From NCBI RefSeq assembly GCF_022376445.1, contig NW_025954967.1, positions 1 to 64,000 on the forward strand: 64,000 bases of DNA, read 5' to 3'. The stretch is from Fomitopsis serialis (Eukaryota; Basidiomycota; Agaricomycetes; Polyporales; Fomitopsidaceae). The notes beneath the pieces were generated by a model that was not told the DNA's origin, did no database searches, and saw nothing but the letters and a program-made list of their open reading frames with translations. The translations under genes were made by a program, and so were the position numbers. This document shows positions 43,100 to 55,410 of the stretch, one piece after another; the stretch's first letter is position 1, and every line of letters starts with the position of its first letter.

Positions 43100-45107
43100 T
43101 CACGCTATGCGGACGGGGACTCGCGCGCGTGTCTCGTCCTGCCCGAAGACGACCGACACTTCAAGGTAGTACTGCACCATTTACGAACATCAGCGGTAGC
43201 CCAACCATCTGCCATCGCAGGACACATACCTTGACGACCAGATCCGCCCAGTTAATGCTCGGGATCATCTGCGGGTGCAGCTGCATCTTCGCCTTGTACA
43301 GTCCATCCGGGAGCATCGCCGTCGCGTCCAAGGTCGGATGCTTCCGACCCGGCTCCGTCCTCAGCCTTGGCCGTTTCGGAAAGCCTGCGTAGACATCCGT
43401 GTACACTGTACGTTCGTCTTGGTACCCCTCCTCCTCAACAAGCGGTGGTGGGATGGCCACCTCGCTCGGAGTCCTGCGCGCGTGGCCCAGGACGGGGAAG
43501 GACAGCTTGAGCCCGCGGCGCGGGAGCCGCGGCGGTGCGCTGTTCACAAGGCGCTTGAGCAGCCGCGTCTTGTGCGCGAGGATGACGGAGGTCGCGTCGT
43601 CGCTGCCGGAGCTGAGGCTCGTCGTGGACGCGCTCGTGAGCGCGGGCGAGGACAGAGACGGCGAGGAAAGGTAGGGCGAGATTGGCGAGCCCGGTGGAAC
43701 TTCGATGTTCACCTGGCGCACGAGCGCGACGGTTATCGTCGCGTCGAGCACGATCTCGCGCGCGAGCGTGGCAGAGCGCGGCGTCGTGGTGAAGACGACG
43801 TAGTAAGGGATCGTAGAGGAGCGTGAGAAGGATGCAGCTTCCGGGATTGCGACCTGTGTAGAGTCCGGTGAGAATCACACTCAATTACCGCGCAGGGAAG
43901 CCTGCCTACGTACCGCGCATGTGAATGGGACGGGACGTTCTGGGTGCAATGTGGCCTCGAGCCATGTATCCTTGTCGCGCGACCGCCCGTCGAGCGACTC
44001 AAAGTCGCGGTCAGGCTCGAATATGATCGGGGCTTCGATCCTAGACGTCCGCGTCGTCAATCCCCCATCAGCAACAACACGCAGTGATCGCCCACTCACG
44101 ACAACTTCGCATCACCGCCGGGCGCGTCTGATCTGCCCTCCCACGTCGCGACAAGCTTGTATGTGATCTCAGATCGTTCGACATACGCTCGGCCCCGGGG
44201 CCCTACGAGGCCCTCCACTACGGCGGAGAACGTTGGCGGCAGTTCCTCGCCCAGCTGCCCGGATGGCGGGACCTCGAGCGTGAACGGATATGGTCTGAGC
44301 ACGCCCGAAGCCACGCTGGATTCGCTCGGCCGTCGCCTAAGCTTACGGGGAGCAACCGTTGCTGTAAACGCCTCTCGTAACGAGGAGTTTGAGCGCTGCC
44401 TCGTCATCTGAGGCTGTTCGACGGGGACGACCATGCTTGACTGGATGAACACATGGCGGTGCATCCCTGAGGCAGGCACCTTCCCTGAGGTTTTGCTGGC
44501 CGACGAGGGTGGTGAAATGTACACGAACGCGCCTTCCATCTGGGCGTCTGTAGTCAGTTCAAGCCGGAGGGATCGATTCGCCGGCACACGTAGCACGTAC
44601 AGAGATGGTCAGGCGACCTGGGTTCGCGGTCAACCCTGAGTCGAGGAGCACCGTCCCAGATATCTTGCTGTGCGTGTCGAACACTGGCAACGAGCGGGGA
44701 GTTTCGTAGCCGGGGGGCCGTGTCATTTTGACAGACTGGCTCCATACATGCAACTCAAATTGATTTGGGATCCTGCGAGAGGTCAACGGGCGTGGTGTAG
44801 CGGCGGAGGCGTGACATACCTGAAAACGGAGATATGGGGGAAATCCGGCTCCTCTGGCGCAGGAACGGACGGAGAAGGAAAGCTGGAAGGAGCGTACTGC
44901 GTGCGCGTCCGACTGCGCGACCGCCGCCTGCCTAGTAGCCAGGTCTCTGAAAGCGACGGACGCGAGGGTGCGTCCGAGTCGGCAGCACTGACGGGAGACT
45001 TGACCAGGCTGTTCACGCGCGCTCGTCGGCCTCTCGGAGAAGTCCGGCTCCAGGCTGTCGATGGAAGGGCGTCCGAGGACAGTGTCGAGGCGAGGCCGGG
45101 CAACCAT
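43100..45107 (-). CDS. Arrestin-like domain protein
   Basis: Six exons on the minus strand, 44820-45107, 44601-44735, 44100-44539, 43914-44040, 43230-43853 and 43100-43171, join in phase to 561 residues. From residue about 100 the arrestin N-domain is recognisable: SLPVFDTHSKISGTVLLDSG, LTANPGRLTISMEGAFVYIS. A linker with basic and Ser-rich sequence is followed by the second beta-sandwich (YPFTLEVPPSGQLGEELPPTF, TYKLVATWEG, then PYYVVFTTTPRSATLAREI and ATITVALVRQVNIEVPPGSP). The final exon is YYLEVSVVFGQDETRARVPVRIA. Fungal arrestin-related proteins recruit Rsp5-type ubiquitin ligases to membrane transporters. The first exon is the least certain: it is chosen because its phase fits, and its residues are not recognisable. 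Confidence 0.72.
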
Positions 45108-47898
45108 ATGTAGTGTACAGAAATCAGGAACGTCAAAGCAGCATGGGCAGGCGGCAGCAGAGCGTTAGGTCAGACGTGGCAGGGCACAGCAACGCGCACC
45201 AAGACCGGCCGTTGGTTTATAACATGAGTGGGAGCCGCATCATCGACCCCCGCTTCTACACGCGCTTCGCAGGCATCAGGCGCGCTACCCGGTCTGCAGC
45301 TCCTTCGCTTCGTTGCGGCAGAATCGCTGCCATTGGCCCCCGCATCAGCCTTTGCATCAGCCCGATACGTCCGCCACCAGCGATCCACGCACCCCATTGG
45401 CTCACTGTCCGCGCGCGCAGACCAGATCCAGCTCCGCCCGCTATCCCTTTCCCGGCGCGGTCGAGGCGTCCTCAACCCATCGTTTTGCCGCCGCGTTCGA
45501 CGACCTGCTTGGCTCGACTTAGCTGCGATCTCTCTCGTCGTATATTTAGCGACTCGCTGCGTCTGGCTGCACGGCGCAACACCCGGACACTGCAGTGCCC
45601 GGGACGCCTGCGATAACAGGACATCCCCCAATGGCCACTACCGTGACATCCATCATCTTCGTGCCGCCAAGCAAATAAATCGGTAACGGGTCGCCCCGCT
45701 GCGTTCACGAAGTCGAGAACCCACGAGTTGACTGGGTGAACAGTAAGTAACCTACGGTATCACCCACTCACTATCAGTGGGACCTTGATCCTTCACACGA
45801 CGTGTTTGCGAAGCTTGAACGGATATGAACATGAGAGTCTTACGGGAGGACATGAAATAGGGCGGTCAAGGGCAAGGTCGTTTATGTACGTGGCGACTTC
45901 TGTGCGAGAGTGGAGGGTCACATCGAGACTACAGATACTCCATCTCAGAGCGAAAGCTGCCATGTCTGTCGCCTGCGAAACTCTGGGCCGCATCGAATGC
46001 CCTCAAATGCATATGCCAGATGGCTCTCGACACCGGTTGACTTCGGCTGAGGCGAGCCCGGTCAGTGAGTTACGTTTTGAGTTTCAGAAAGACAGAGAAA
46101 GACAGTGCACATCTGACTCACCGTTTGTAATCGGATCCAGATTCCAGGTCACATCGAAACTCGAGCGACCCTGGCAGCTGGAGGACTGGGCTCAGTATGG
46201 CCCGGGTGTGCCTCAGTTAGGGAGACCGCACACCGGCGCACGGCACCGAAGAATGAACGTCGAACAACGCGCCAACACATGGATCCTCAGTGTCAGTCTT
46301 CGGACGGGCTGCTCCTCGTTCGTAGAATGCCGTGCCCTCTACCGCCAATACATAAGTACACTCCCGAGCACAGCGGGGCTTGGTTGTTTCGCACGTCGCG
46401 GAGGCCCAGCCCGCTTCGAGTGTCGAGCTCGAGGAAGGCCGAGGAACGCATCCTCTGCTTAGCAAAGTCGTGTTCTGGTATCGTTCTGTGGAAGACGGGT
46501 AGTTCCTGATACAGAAGCGAGATAGGGCAGAAGCGGACGGGCTGCTGGCTGGATATAGTATAGACGCGTCTCGTAATCCCTAACTGAGGTGACTGCACTT
46601 CCGATGCGCCACAGTGCGTCCACTGGCAGTTGGCTCGCACGACGAGTACTTAATCTTGATGCTTGATGCGTGTGCTATATGACGGGAAGGACCTGACCGC
46701 TGCCACTGGACGACCGTACGAAGATGCGGAGTTGAACGGTGGACAGGCTTCCTTTCCGGACGAATAAGAGTCCCATGATCATATCATGGGCGATTTTCCC
46801 GCCGGAACCCCTGCGAAACGGTTTCGCAGGGCATGGTAAGCGTCAGGTAAGCGAGATGAGAAGTGCTGTTACAAATAATAGGCTACTGATATCCGGCGCG
46901 AGGGAGAGAACGAGAAACTCGACGGGCCGACTCAGGCCCGTCCCGCCACTGCCCCACCCGCCTTGATGCGCCCCGGGGATGCCGAAATCTAGATTTCTAG
47001 GCATTTGGGCCTGCCCAGTGCCGCCAGGTGCCGGGCGCCCTCAAGCCGCCCTGCCGATGCCCAACCATAACTAGCCATAACTCTGTGTACTCTTCATGTA
47101 TCGGCAATCTGCATTGGGCGCATTTCATGTAAAATGTACTTTTCGTCTGAATTTCTCGAGACTCTGAGCCATTGCCGAGCGCTGAACGTTACGTGCACAG
47201 CGAAAGAGTAAGTAGACCCAATACTTACCGACGTGTGACACAGATGTCTTCCGGCTATTGGGGAGCTGTGAACGCAAGCTGTGCCAGACAATTCTTGTGT
47301 ATAGTAAGTCCACTCCTGTAACTAGGTGTCGTAGCTGATACTGGAGCCTACAGAGCATAGTCAAGCTGAGAGTAACTTGAGCATGACAATGACACATGTA
47401 TTGCCGCGCGTGAACACGCTCACGTGATGCTGTTGAACGCGCGCTCTTGCATCACTGACGCTGGTGAGTAACACTCAATCTCACGGCTTCACGAAGCCAT
47501 ACACTCCCTTCTGTGCCCGTTGCATCGGCACTCTGCTCGCAAGGAACTTCAAACATCGGAAACTCAGGAAGACGCAGACGAGGGAATCGACGGCAAGGGA
47601 CTCGTCGTCGGAGAGTGAGACTAGGCGCCGGAAGCGATACTGCATATGGTAATAAGTCACGCTATCGTCACGCTGGGTAAAGGTCCAGATTTGCGTTACA
47701 CCTTGTTACCTCTCCCTCTTCGAACTAGTACCATACTACAACAACACGATCTACGGTCTCTTATTTGGTGAGTGTACTCTGGGTGGGTACCCTCGATTAC
47801 ATTTTGTGACATTCATTCGTAGACCACCATCAACGGAGACGATACAGGTTAAATAGATCCAATCATCTGGGTAAAGGAACGTGTACCGCTTCTCTGCA
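45108..47898. other. Intergenic region with a hairpin cluster, no supported gene
   Basis: A 225-codon plus-strand frame (45785-46462) and minus-strand frames opposite it show no domain. Within 46772-46997 four short perfect inverted repeats occur close together: CCCATGAT/ATCATGGG (46772-46790), CCCTGCGAAAC/GTTTCGCAGGG (46809-46831), GACGGGCC/GGCCCGTC (46921-46942) and the palindrome GAAATCTAGATTTC (46984-46997). Confidence 0.45.
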
Positions 47899-50800
47899 AT
47901 GACGGACACCCAACATCGTCGTGGGAAGCCATACAAGATGGCAATGTCTTCTACAAACGGCACCAGCTCTACTCAATACCCGGCAAGCTGCCCGACCTGG
48001 GCAACTTCATCGTCGCAGGATGTCGATACGGTGGCCCAATAGGCACGTCACACGAGCTTTGTGCTTCAGCAGCTGTCTCTGACCCGACTGCCATATAGCT
48101 CTCATGAGAGACACCACGAAGATGGTCGCCCTCGGTCTCGCCACGACGTCTTTCGCGAAGGCGCAGATTCACGTCTACTCCTCCGCCGGCGAGGGCCTGC
48201 TCATATTCAGTGTGGCTATCCCTTGCTCTCTCACCCGGGCACCGCTGACTTCGTGGTAGTGGGATCAAGGCAAGATTGTCCGGTTCGGGTGGACGCACGA
48301 CGAGCGACTGGCCGTCCTGAATGACGAGGGTGTATACCGTCTGTACGACCTTCAGGGCGACTATCAGCAGCACTCGCTGGGCAATGAAGCAGCGGAGATG
48401 GGCATCATCGACGCGCGCATACACGAGGGCGGGCTGGTGGCATTGACGGGGTCGCTGACGTTACTGGAGGCGAAGGGGTGGGACGGTGGCAAACCGCTAA
48501 CACTAGCGAATCCAGGTGAGTCCGAACCAGCTCCAGCAACTCCCGCGACACCAACGCGCACTGCTAGGTCTCACCCAGCCACCACACTCCTGGGCGGTCG
48601 TCCCGCCCGACCTCACCATCTCACGGCACGTCGAGGTGCTCCTTTCCGTCGACTCCTCCATCTACAGCGTCGACAACCTCGAGTCGCTCGACCAGCATCT
48701 CTCCCGGGGGCCGTTCACGTTCCTTGCGCCCTCGCCGAACGGCAAGTCCCTCGCGCTCCTTACCTACTCGGGTCTCCTCTGGGTCGTCTCGGCCGACTTC
48801 CAGCGAAGCCTCGCGGAATTCAACACGACGGACGTCGCGGGCGCGGTAGGCGACGTGAGCCAGGTTGAGTGGTGCGGGAATGATGCGGTGCTGGTGACGT
48901 GGGACGGTCTCGCAGTGTTGGTAGGGCCGTTTGGCGATACGCTGCAGTGCGTGTGTTCGAGTGCGCGGATCGATCCTACCTAACTCGTCTTAATAGGTAC
49001 TTCTACTCAGGACCGACGTTTGCCATCACGGAAGTGGACGGTATTCGTGTCATTGGTCCCGACAGCTGCGACTTCGTCCAGAAAGTATCGCGTACGTCGT
49101 ACGCATGTTGATGATCCATCTAACATCTAATATCACATCATAGCATCATCCGTCTCTGTGTTTAGACCAGGTTCTACGTCGCCATCAGCGATCCTATATG
49201 ACGCCTGGGAAAACTTCATGCGGAAGTCGCCCAAGGCCGACGAAAGTATCCGGAACATTCGCCCCGAGCTCGGCGCTGCCGTTAACGAATGCATCGATGC
49301 GGCAGGACGGGAGTGGGAGCCAGCCTGGCAGCGGCGTCTCCTGAATGTGAGCACGCTTTTGCGCGCGGGGAATCGGCGCTGCTGACGCGTGATGGGCATG
49401 TAGGCGGCGAAGTTCGGACGGGCGTTCCTCGACTTGTACGACCCGACGGATTTCGTACAGATGGGACGAGCGCTCAAGGTTCTGAATGCCGTACGCTTCT
49501 ACGAGATCGGCATACCCATCTCGTACGCCCAGTAAGCTCGACCCGTGCTTCTCCAGGTTGCCTCAATCAATTCGCTAAACTTTGCATCACGCAGATACAC
49601 CCAGCTCTCACCTGCACACCTCATCGACCGGCTCACCGCGCGCAGCCTGCACCTCCTCGCGCTCCGCGTATCTTCCTACCTCTCGCTTAAGCCTGATGCC
49701 GTTCTCAAGCACTGGGCGTGCGCGAAGATCGTGCGCTCGAAACCGACTGCGACGGGAAGCGGTAGAGACGCGGAGCTCGACGGGGATGATGCGGTCTGTC
49801 GGAGCATCGTCGAGAAGTTCGAGAGCTTGGGCCGGGGCGACGTGAGCTATGCGGATATTGCGAAGCGCGCGTGGGAGGTCGGGAGGGCGACGCTGGCGAC
49901 GAAGGTGGGTTGGAATTTCCTTCTGCTCTGTGGTTGTCTGAGGGTGGCCGCTGAGAGGTGTCGTAGCTTTTGGACCATGAACCGAGGGCTTCGGACCAGG
50001 TGCCGCTCCTTCTGAGCATGAAGGAGGACAGACTTGCACTTACGAAGGCGGTCGAGAGCGGAGACACCGACCTCGGTAATGTCCCAAATCATCAGTACTC
50101 AGTCGTTGTGTCTGACAGTTGCACGGTATAGTATACCATGTCCTCCTCTACCTCCAGCGCCGGCTACCCCTCGGCTCATTCTTCCGACTGATCGAAGAAG
50201 GCGGGTCGAAGCTCGCTCCAGCAAGCCGACTCCTCCAGGTATACGCGAGAGAGCAGAACAGGGAGATGCTGAGGGACTTCTATTACTCGGACGATCGACG
50301 CGTGGAGAGCGCCGTTCTCTGTTTGGAGGAAGCTGCGACAATGCAGGTGGGAGCCATCCTAAGCCTAATGAATTGTGTACTCATGGTGTTTGTAGGACCC
50401 GAACTCGAAGATCAGCTCGGTGAAGGCTGCACAGAAGTTCTTCTCCGAGGACAAGGAGCGAGGGTTCGAAGCTAAGGTTTGCGCCTCTAGTACTCTGTAG
50501 TTTGTCCATCATACTCACGTTGGATGTTCTACATACAAGATGACAGACGAGTACGCGCGATTACTGACTGCTCAGCAACAACTCGAGAAAGAGGCAGACG
50601 GGAAGATCGCATTCTTCGGGCAGAGCGTGAACGACACCATCCGAACCTGCCTCCTCAACGGCATGGCGAAGCGCGCAGACAAGCTCAAGGCGGACTTCAA
50701 AGTCCCTGAAAACGGTACGCACTCTCGACTCCTCCATGTCCCACCGCCAATGAACCTAATCATACTACAGCTTCTGGTATGTAAAGCTTCACGCGCTCAC

Positions 50801-51159
50801 CGTAACTCGGGACTTTGACGGCCTCGACGCGTTCGCGCGCTCGAAACGGTCGCCGATCGGGTACGAGCCGTTTGTGCGGCACCTCGTCGAGAAGGGTCAC
50901 AAGAAAGAGGCTGCGACGTACGTGCTCCGCTGTGACGCGCACAAGCGCGTGGACCTCTACGTGCTGTGCGATGAGTGGCGTGCGGCGGCGAAAGAGTGCA
51001 AGGAGCGTGGGGATAAGGCAAAGTTGGAGTGAGTCCTCGTTTTGGGTTACGAGGGGACGAGGGGAATGACTGACGTTGCCAAACAGACAATTAAGGAAGT
51101 CCTGCCCGAACTCACTTATTGCGAGGGAACTGGAACAAGCCGTAGCATCCATGAAGTGA
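47899..51159 (+). CDS. VPS16: VPS16, core subunit of HOPS/CORVET tethering complexes
   Basis: Fourteen exons, 47899-48042, 48099-48211, 48260-48515, 48568-48946, 48997-49091, 49144-49346, 49404-49531, 49595-49904, 49967-50075, 50132-50346, 50396-50476, 50540-50714, 50771-51028 and 51087-51159, give about 846 residues, the usual length. The N-terminal beta-propeller is clear ([52 protein letters not shown]), as is the C-terminal helical solenoid ([40 protein letters not shown]). VPS16 helps tether vesicles to the vacuole. Intron 1 has a GC donor (ATAG|GCACGT), fixed by GGPIALMRD. Two joints are one base short: after the start ATG (AC before GGACACCC) and at exon 12/13, where the acceptor is followed by C-TTC-TGG. 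Both would be cured by one duplicated base. Confidence 0.9.
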
Positions 51160-51406
51160 TGCAACATCGACCCGGAGTTGCGGTCACTGCTTGCAACGGG
51201 CGCGAAGTTGTGTGCTGTCTGAACTCAGGGCTGATAACGACTATGCCTCATGGACGTTCGCTCATGTCTCCCGAGGACTAAGTTCTTCAATTCTAGGACT
51301 TCATGGCACGGTGGCTTTGGTTACGCGAGTCTCAGTACATTAATCGCTAGGTATACATTGGAGCCGCTCTATCGTACATCTCTGCTTCCATCTCGTGTAC
51401 TTTGCT

Positions 51407-51738
51407 TCAGTCGGTCTTGACCTTATCCTAGACGACATCCGGAAGTTAGTAACCGTGGGTATGGCCTATGTTGTGCTCACCGGCTGCCCAGTGCCGACCT
51501 GGTCTGCGGTCTGCTTGCCAGTCTCCGCACCCTTGAAGTATTCTGCAAGACCGTCCTTCTTGTCAGCCCCCCTTGTCCACTCGCTCATTGCAGGTGAAGC
51601 ACGCACGTTGGCGCTGCTCAGCGTCGGACACTGCATCAGGCTTTGCGCCGCTTGCGCCCGTCACCCCCATAGGCTTGAGTCCTCGCCCGTCGCTTCGAGG
51701 GGCGGCGAGTTGGTTCCGGAGGTGGTTTTGCTGGACAT
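51407..51738 (-). CDS. Small hypothetical protein, 71 residues
   Basis: Exons 51607-51738, 51481-51542 and 51407-51427 on the minus strand. Exon 1 starts MSSKTTSGTNSPPLEATGED; the second part of exon 1 (GASGAKPDAVSDAEQRQ), exon 2 (QYFKGAETGKQTADQVGTGQ) and exon 3 (DKVKTD-stop) follow with good splice sites. The frame within exon 1 breaks at a run of five G (plus-strand C at 51664-51668); one more G would make it continuous and avoid the TGA. The predicted protein is hydrophilic, without membrane or signal segments. I know no function. It is tail to tail with VPS16, 248 bases apart. Confidence 0.5.
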
Positions 51739-52130
51739 GACTGTGGTTGTGAACGGAATCAAGTGTGGTGAGGATGGCAACTAAGGCGCGGTGGGTTTAT
51801 ATAGGGATGCCTACGGCTACGCCTGCAGTTTGCGTTCACACCGTGGCGCGTTCGCGGGCGACATGACGTCGTGTCACGAACGCGCCTCGTCACACGCACG
51901 TGATCTTCCGTCATCGTTGTCGAGATGGTCACATCCAGTGAACATTTAGTGACTTGAACAGTGACCTACGCAACTGAGACAGCCCGCGTCGACTTCGAGT
52001 CAGAACATCGCAATACAGTACATTCTTGTCCCCGCTCTTCTCTGGCTAGTGAATCCTACATATGTCGTCTCGTGAGATCTGCTTCTGTTGCCTCCTCGCT
52101 TCATGCGCGATTCGCTTCACTGTTTGGTCT

Positions 52131-53402
52131 TCAATACTCTTGCCACCACTCCTCGAATGGGGTCCAGCCAAGCCCGCCTTGGCCCTCCATGAGGTCCTCT
52201 GTCTCGCGCGTGTACAGCTGGCAGTCTCGTGGCCGCGTAGTAGCAGCGTCTCCCTACACGAGACCGATGCCGAGTAAGCAGCCATGTAAGCGGTCAGCGT
52301 GATGGTGAAGACAGCGAGAGATGAAAGTAACGCACCGTCGGGGCCTCAGCATCCGGGATAATGTGACTATGAGGCACGCCGAGGAGACGGGACAATATCA
52401 GACACATCTCGTACTTGGTGAACGGCTCGCTGGCAGAGTAGTGTAGGATCGGCGGGATAGCCTTCGAGGCGGGCAGTGCTATACAGATCCGCGGCATCAG
52501 CACTACATCGGCATGATCGCAAGCTTGGGCAACGTTTCCTTACAGGACAGCCGAACGAGGAAATCGGCGATGTCGACGACACACGTCGGATAACGCGTCG
52601 CGTAGTGGTCCATCTTGTATTGCTTCCCGCTCTGGTCCGCGACGACGTCTAGCAAGATGTTCACGGCAGTATCCGCGTTGTTGGGTGCGGGACCGTAGAG
52701 GACGGGCACCCGGAGGACGATTGCGCGTGCGTCCACGACACCGAGTACCGCGAGCTCACCGTCACGCTTCGTCCGCCCATAGAGGTTGACCGGGTTCGTG
52801 CGCGCGGAGGGCGAAACGGCGGCGAGGTGCCGTCAAAGACGTAGTCCGTGGAGATGTAGACGAGCGTGAACTTGAGCGCTTTCGCGGTTTTGGCGAGGTG
52901 CTCCGGGACGCCGACGTTGAGCTGTGTGATGGCATGTTCGAATGACTATCGACGACATCCGGTGTGCATGACTTACCTGCTGTGCGCCCTCTGGATTCTG
53001 GTTCAGCGCGGATCAGCTTATCGCTTCGAGCTGCAGCGATCGAGCGGACGCAACCTTCTCTGCGACATCCGGCCTGCGCTCTGCAGCGCAGTGGATCACC
53101 CCTGTTGTCACCCCACCAATTCTTCGGTTAGAAAAAGCCCATCATCAAGCGCGTTGTGCTCACAGTCAGGCTTGAACCCCATGAATACCCGCTCCACCTC
53201 CGCGGAATCGAGCAAGTCAAGCTTCTTGAGCTCCCCCGTCGGGCGCGAGTTCGCGAGTCCAAGAACTTCATGACCAGCAGCTTTGTAGGCTTTGTAGACG
53301 GCGGACCCGAGGATGCCAGAGGCACCTGGATGTGAAGCAACACATAGTGAGACAGCGCGACTCAGTGCTGAGTGAGCACTCACCTGTGATTATAACGCGC
53401 AT
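52131..53402 (-). CDS. RmlD/MAT2B-like NAD(P)-binding protein
   Basis: Seven exons on the minus strand, 53384-53402, 53164-53325, 53055-53101, 52977-52997, 52544-52921, 52336-52478 and 52131-52253, give about 297 residues. The dinucleotide-binding loop GASGILGSAVYKA lies at the start, DWVIHCAAERRPDVAEKNPE is the family core, VYISTDYVFDGTSPPF is the reductase signature, and YGRTKRDGE (with Tyr and Lys) is the catalytic pair. The end is PFEEWWQEY. Fungal members resemble the regulatory beta subunit of methionine adenosyltransferase or dTDP-4-dehydrorhamnose reductase. In exon 5 a TTT run (plus-strand AAA at 52814-52816) appears one T short: before it SPPF is in one frame, after it SARTNPVNLYGRTK is in another. 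The whole exon is 378 nt where 379 is needed. Confidence 0.82.
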
Positions 53403-53509
53403 GATGTCGTTTCAGCAGTTAGTTCTGTGCAGCTCCTCGATGATAAGCACACCAGAGAAGACGTAGAACAAGCCAATTGCTGAGAGATGGGATGAACGTA
53501 GACGATATG

Positions 53510-55410
53510 TAGAATGCACAAGTACACTGGCAGGACTTTCCGCAGGCGCCACTGGGAATCAGCCACTGCCGGATCGAGATCCACAGTACGTGCTCGGTAC
53601 TTGCTTACGTACTACGTCGACCGCGGTTCAGTCGCTGCTGCCACAACAAACCAGACGTCGTCGTCAACTTCGCCATTATCGTCTATACATCATTGGATCC
53701 ATCCTCTATCAATGCAGAGGCCATTTGAATCTCGAAAGACGGATGGCGAAAGCCACAGCTTACCGCTGGAGATCATTCAGCCTGTGAGTCCCGAGTCCTG
53801 AGTCTACCACATCTTCGGACCTACGCTTGACAAACACACGTACGTTTTACTATGATGCCGCACTAGATATTTTTGGATGCGATTGAAGGAGACCGCTCGA
53901 TGGCTGCAGCACTGTCCCAGACATGCAAGACCGTCTACGCGTGGATCATCCCTATCCTCTACTCTACAGTCGTGCTGACGACGCCGACCCAAGCTGCCTC
54001 CTTTCAACGCGCGGTGCTCACTTCATTTAATTCGGATTCAGAAGGGCACACTACCGCCACACGTCTTACTGAACGCCCCCTTCATACTTATGTCCATCAT
54101 CTCTGGGTAGGCAGGAACCGCCGGTCCCGAGCCAATCGCACAGGCACTCGTCCCCAACTCGGAGGGACGGGGCGCGAACGTGTTGGTCAAACTATCATCG
54201 GACGATCACGTCTATGGAATGCTACTCTTGGAATCGTCGAGCTGTGCCCAAGTCTGCGTACGCTGGCGATGATCGGCTATCCCGCTACGATCATAGGCGT
54301 AATCGTGCCCCACCTCCCAGTGACGCTAGAGTCGCTGTCAATTCGCGTCAGGAATCATGCGACCCTCGACCTACCAGACATTTCTCATCTCACTGCCCTT
54401 CGCGACATTGTTTTCGTGCACACGGAGCTCACCGACAAGACGGTGTGCCTCCTTCTGCGATCGCCCAGCGTACAGAGTATCACCCACCTATACAACTGCT
54501 CCAGACCCATGCCACCCGACCTCGGGTTTCCCCCGGATTCCAAGTGGGATAATGATAATCTAGGGATGGGCGTGTGCCAGCTTCGCCTCGTTGGCAAGCA
54601 TGCCTCCCGTGGCTTCAAGCGGATGAGAATTGTCTCCCTGTTCGGAAGAGATACGTCCGCAGAGACGGAGCTTTCCGGGCTTCAGGACTATATGGCATCG
54701 GATGTGTATGACGCGCGTATTGTAGTGTCGGCAAAGGAGGGGTGCGATGGGTCCGGCGGCATGGACCACATCAAGAGGTGGTACGACGATTGGGTTGCGG
54801 GCCTCGGCCATGCCTCGCGCAGTTGTGTGCCACTCACGCAAGAACATGTTGGTCGTATTCGGGTCTCATTACTCTGAATGTCGATTGCTGAAGCTCTCCT
54901 TCCAGCCATCCTGGGACCTGTGATCAATGTTCGTGCGCTCCTGACCTACCAAGGTGCAAAATGTACGGGAGCTATCAGCGCGTGGCGGTTTCGAGTTTGA
55001 TTTCGATTTCGCAATACTTGACTCTCGCTGTCCATTCTCACAATCAAAATTTGGCTTTCTCAACCGAACTGCAGGTATTGCGAGTTTCGTCGATGATCCT
55101 TCACTGAACGTTCGATCCCTGCTAAGATGAAACAGCATATCTCGATTACAAACCTCCCATAGCATCACAGACGCTAGTCGGGCAAGCCATTGGCATTTAA
55201 CGCTGTGCGCATCCCAGGCAGCGCGCGGCAACCACACCTTCGGACGTACCTGGGGCTATACTCGTCGCATCAGCACACGTACGCTCCTTCGCTCCATCAT
55301 GCAATACTGTACATCTCTCGCCTCTCCAGCGACATCGACGCAACGTTGCCCCCAAACTTGAATACAGGCGAGTGTGCTCTATACGTGACTTATGAGCAGA
55401 CTAACGAATT
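53510..55410 (+). repeat. Segmental duplication, inverted relative to 37440-39240
   Basis: This is the plus-strand partner of the 37.4-39.2 kb copy, covering the F-box gene and flanks on both sides. The copies have diverged noticeably, so the duplication is not recent. Confidence 0.7.
53712..54877 (+). CDS. F-box protein with leucine-rich region, C-terminus shifted
   Basis: Exons 53712-53783 and 53867-54877 give 360 residues. The F-box spans the intron (LPLEIIQP | IFLDAIEGDRSMAAALSQTCKTVYAWIIPILYS, split here for brevity). A leucine-rich part follows (SLRTLAMIGYP, LPVTLESLSI, LDLPDISHLTALRDIVF). Compared with the inverted copy at 37921-39114, one extra base in GTTGCGGGCC (about 54796-54805) shifts the last 30 codons: the other copy's ending (ARKNM... 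FGSH ...CRLLKLSFQP) is still readable here in the next frame. The predicted role is an SCF ubiquitin-ligase adaptor. It may be functional with an altered tail, or a recent pseudogene. Confidence 0.62.

Noticed and set aside
45785..46462. 225-codon plus-strand frame
   Set aside because: No domain, no signal peptide, and comparable frames on the opposite strand. Not enough to call a gene.
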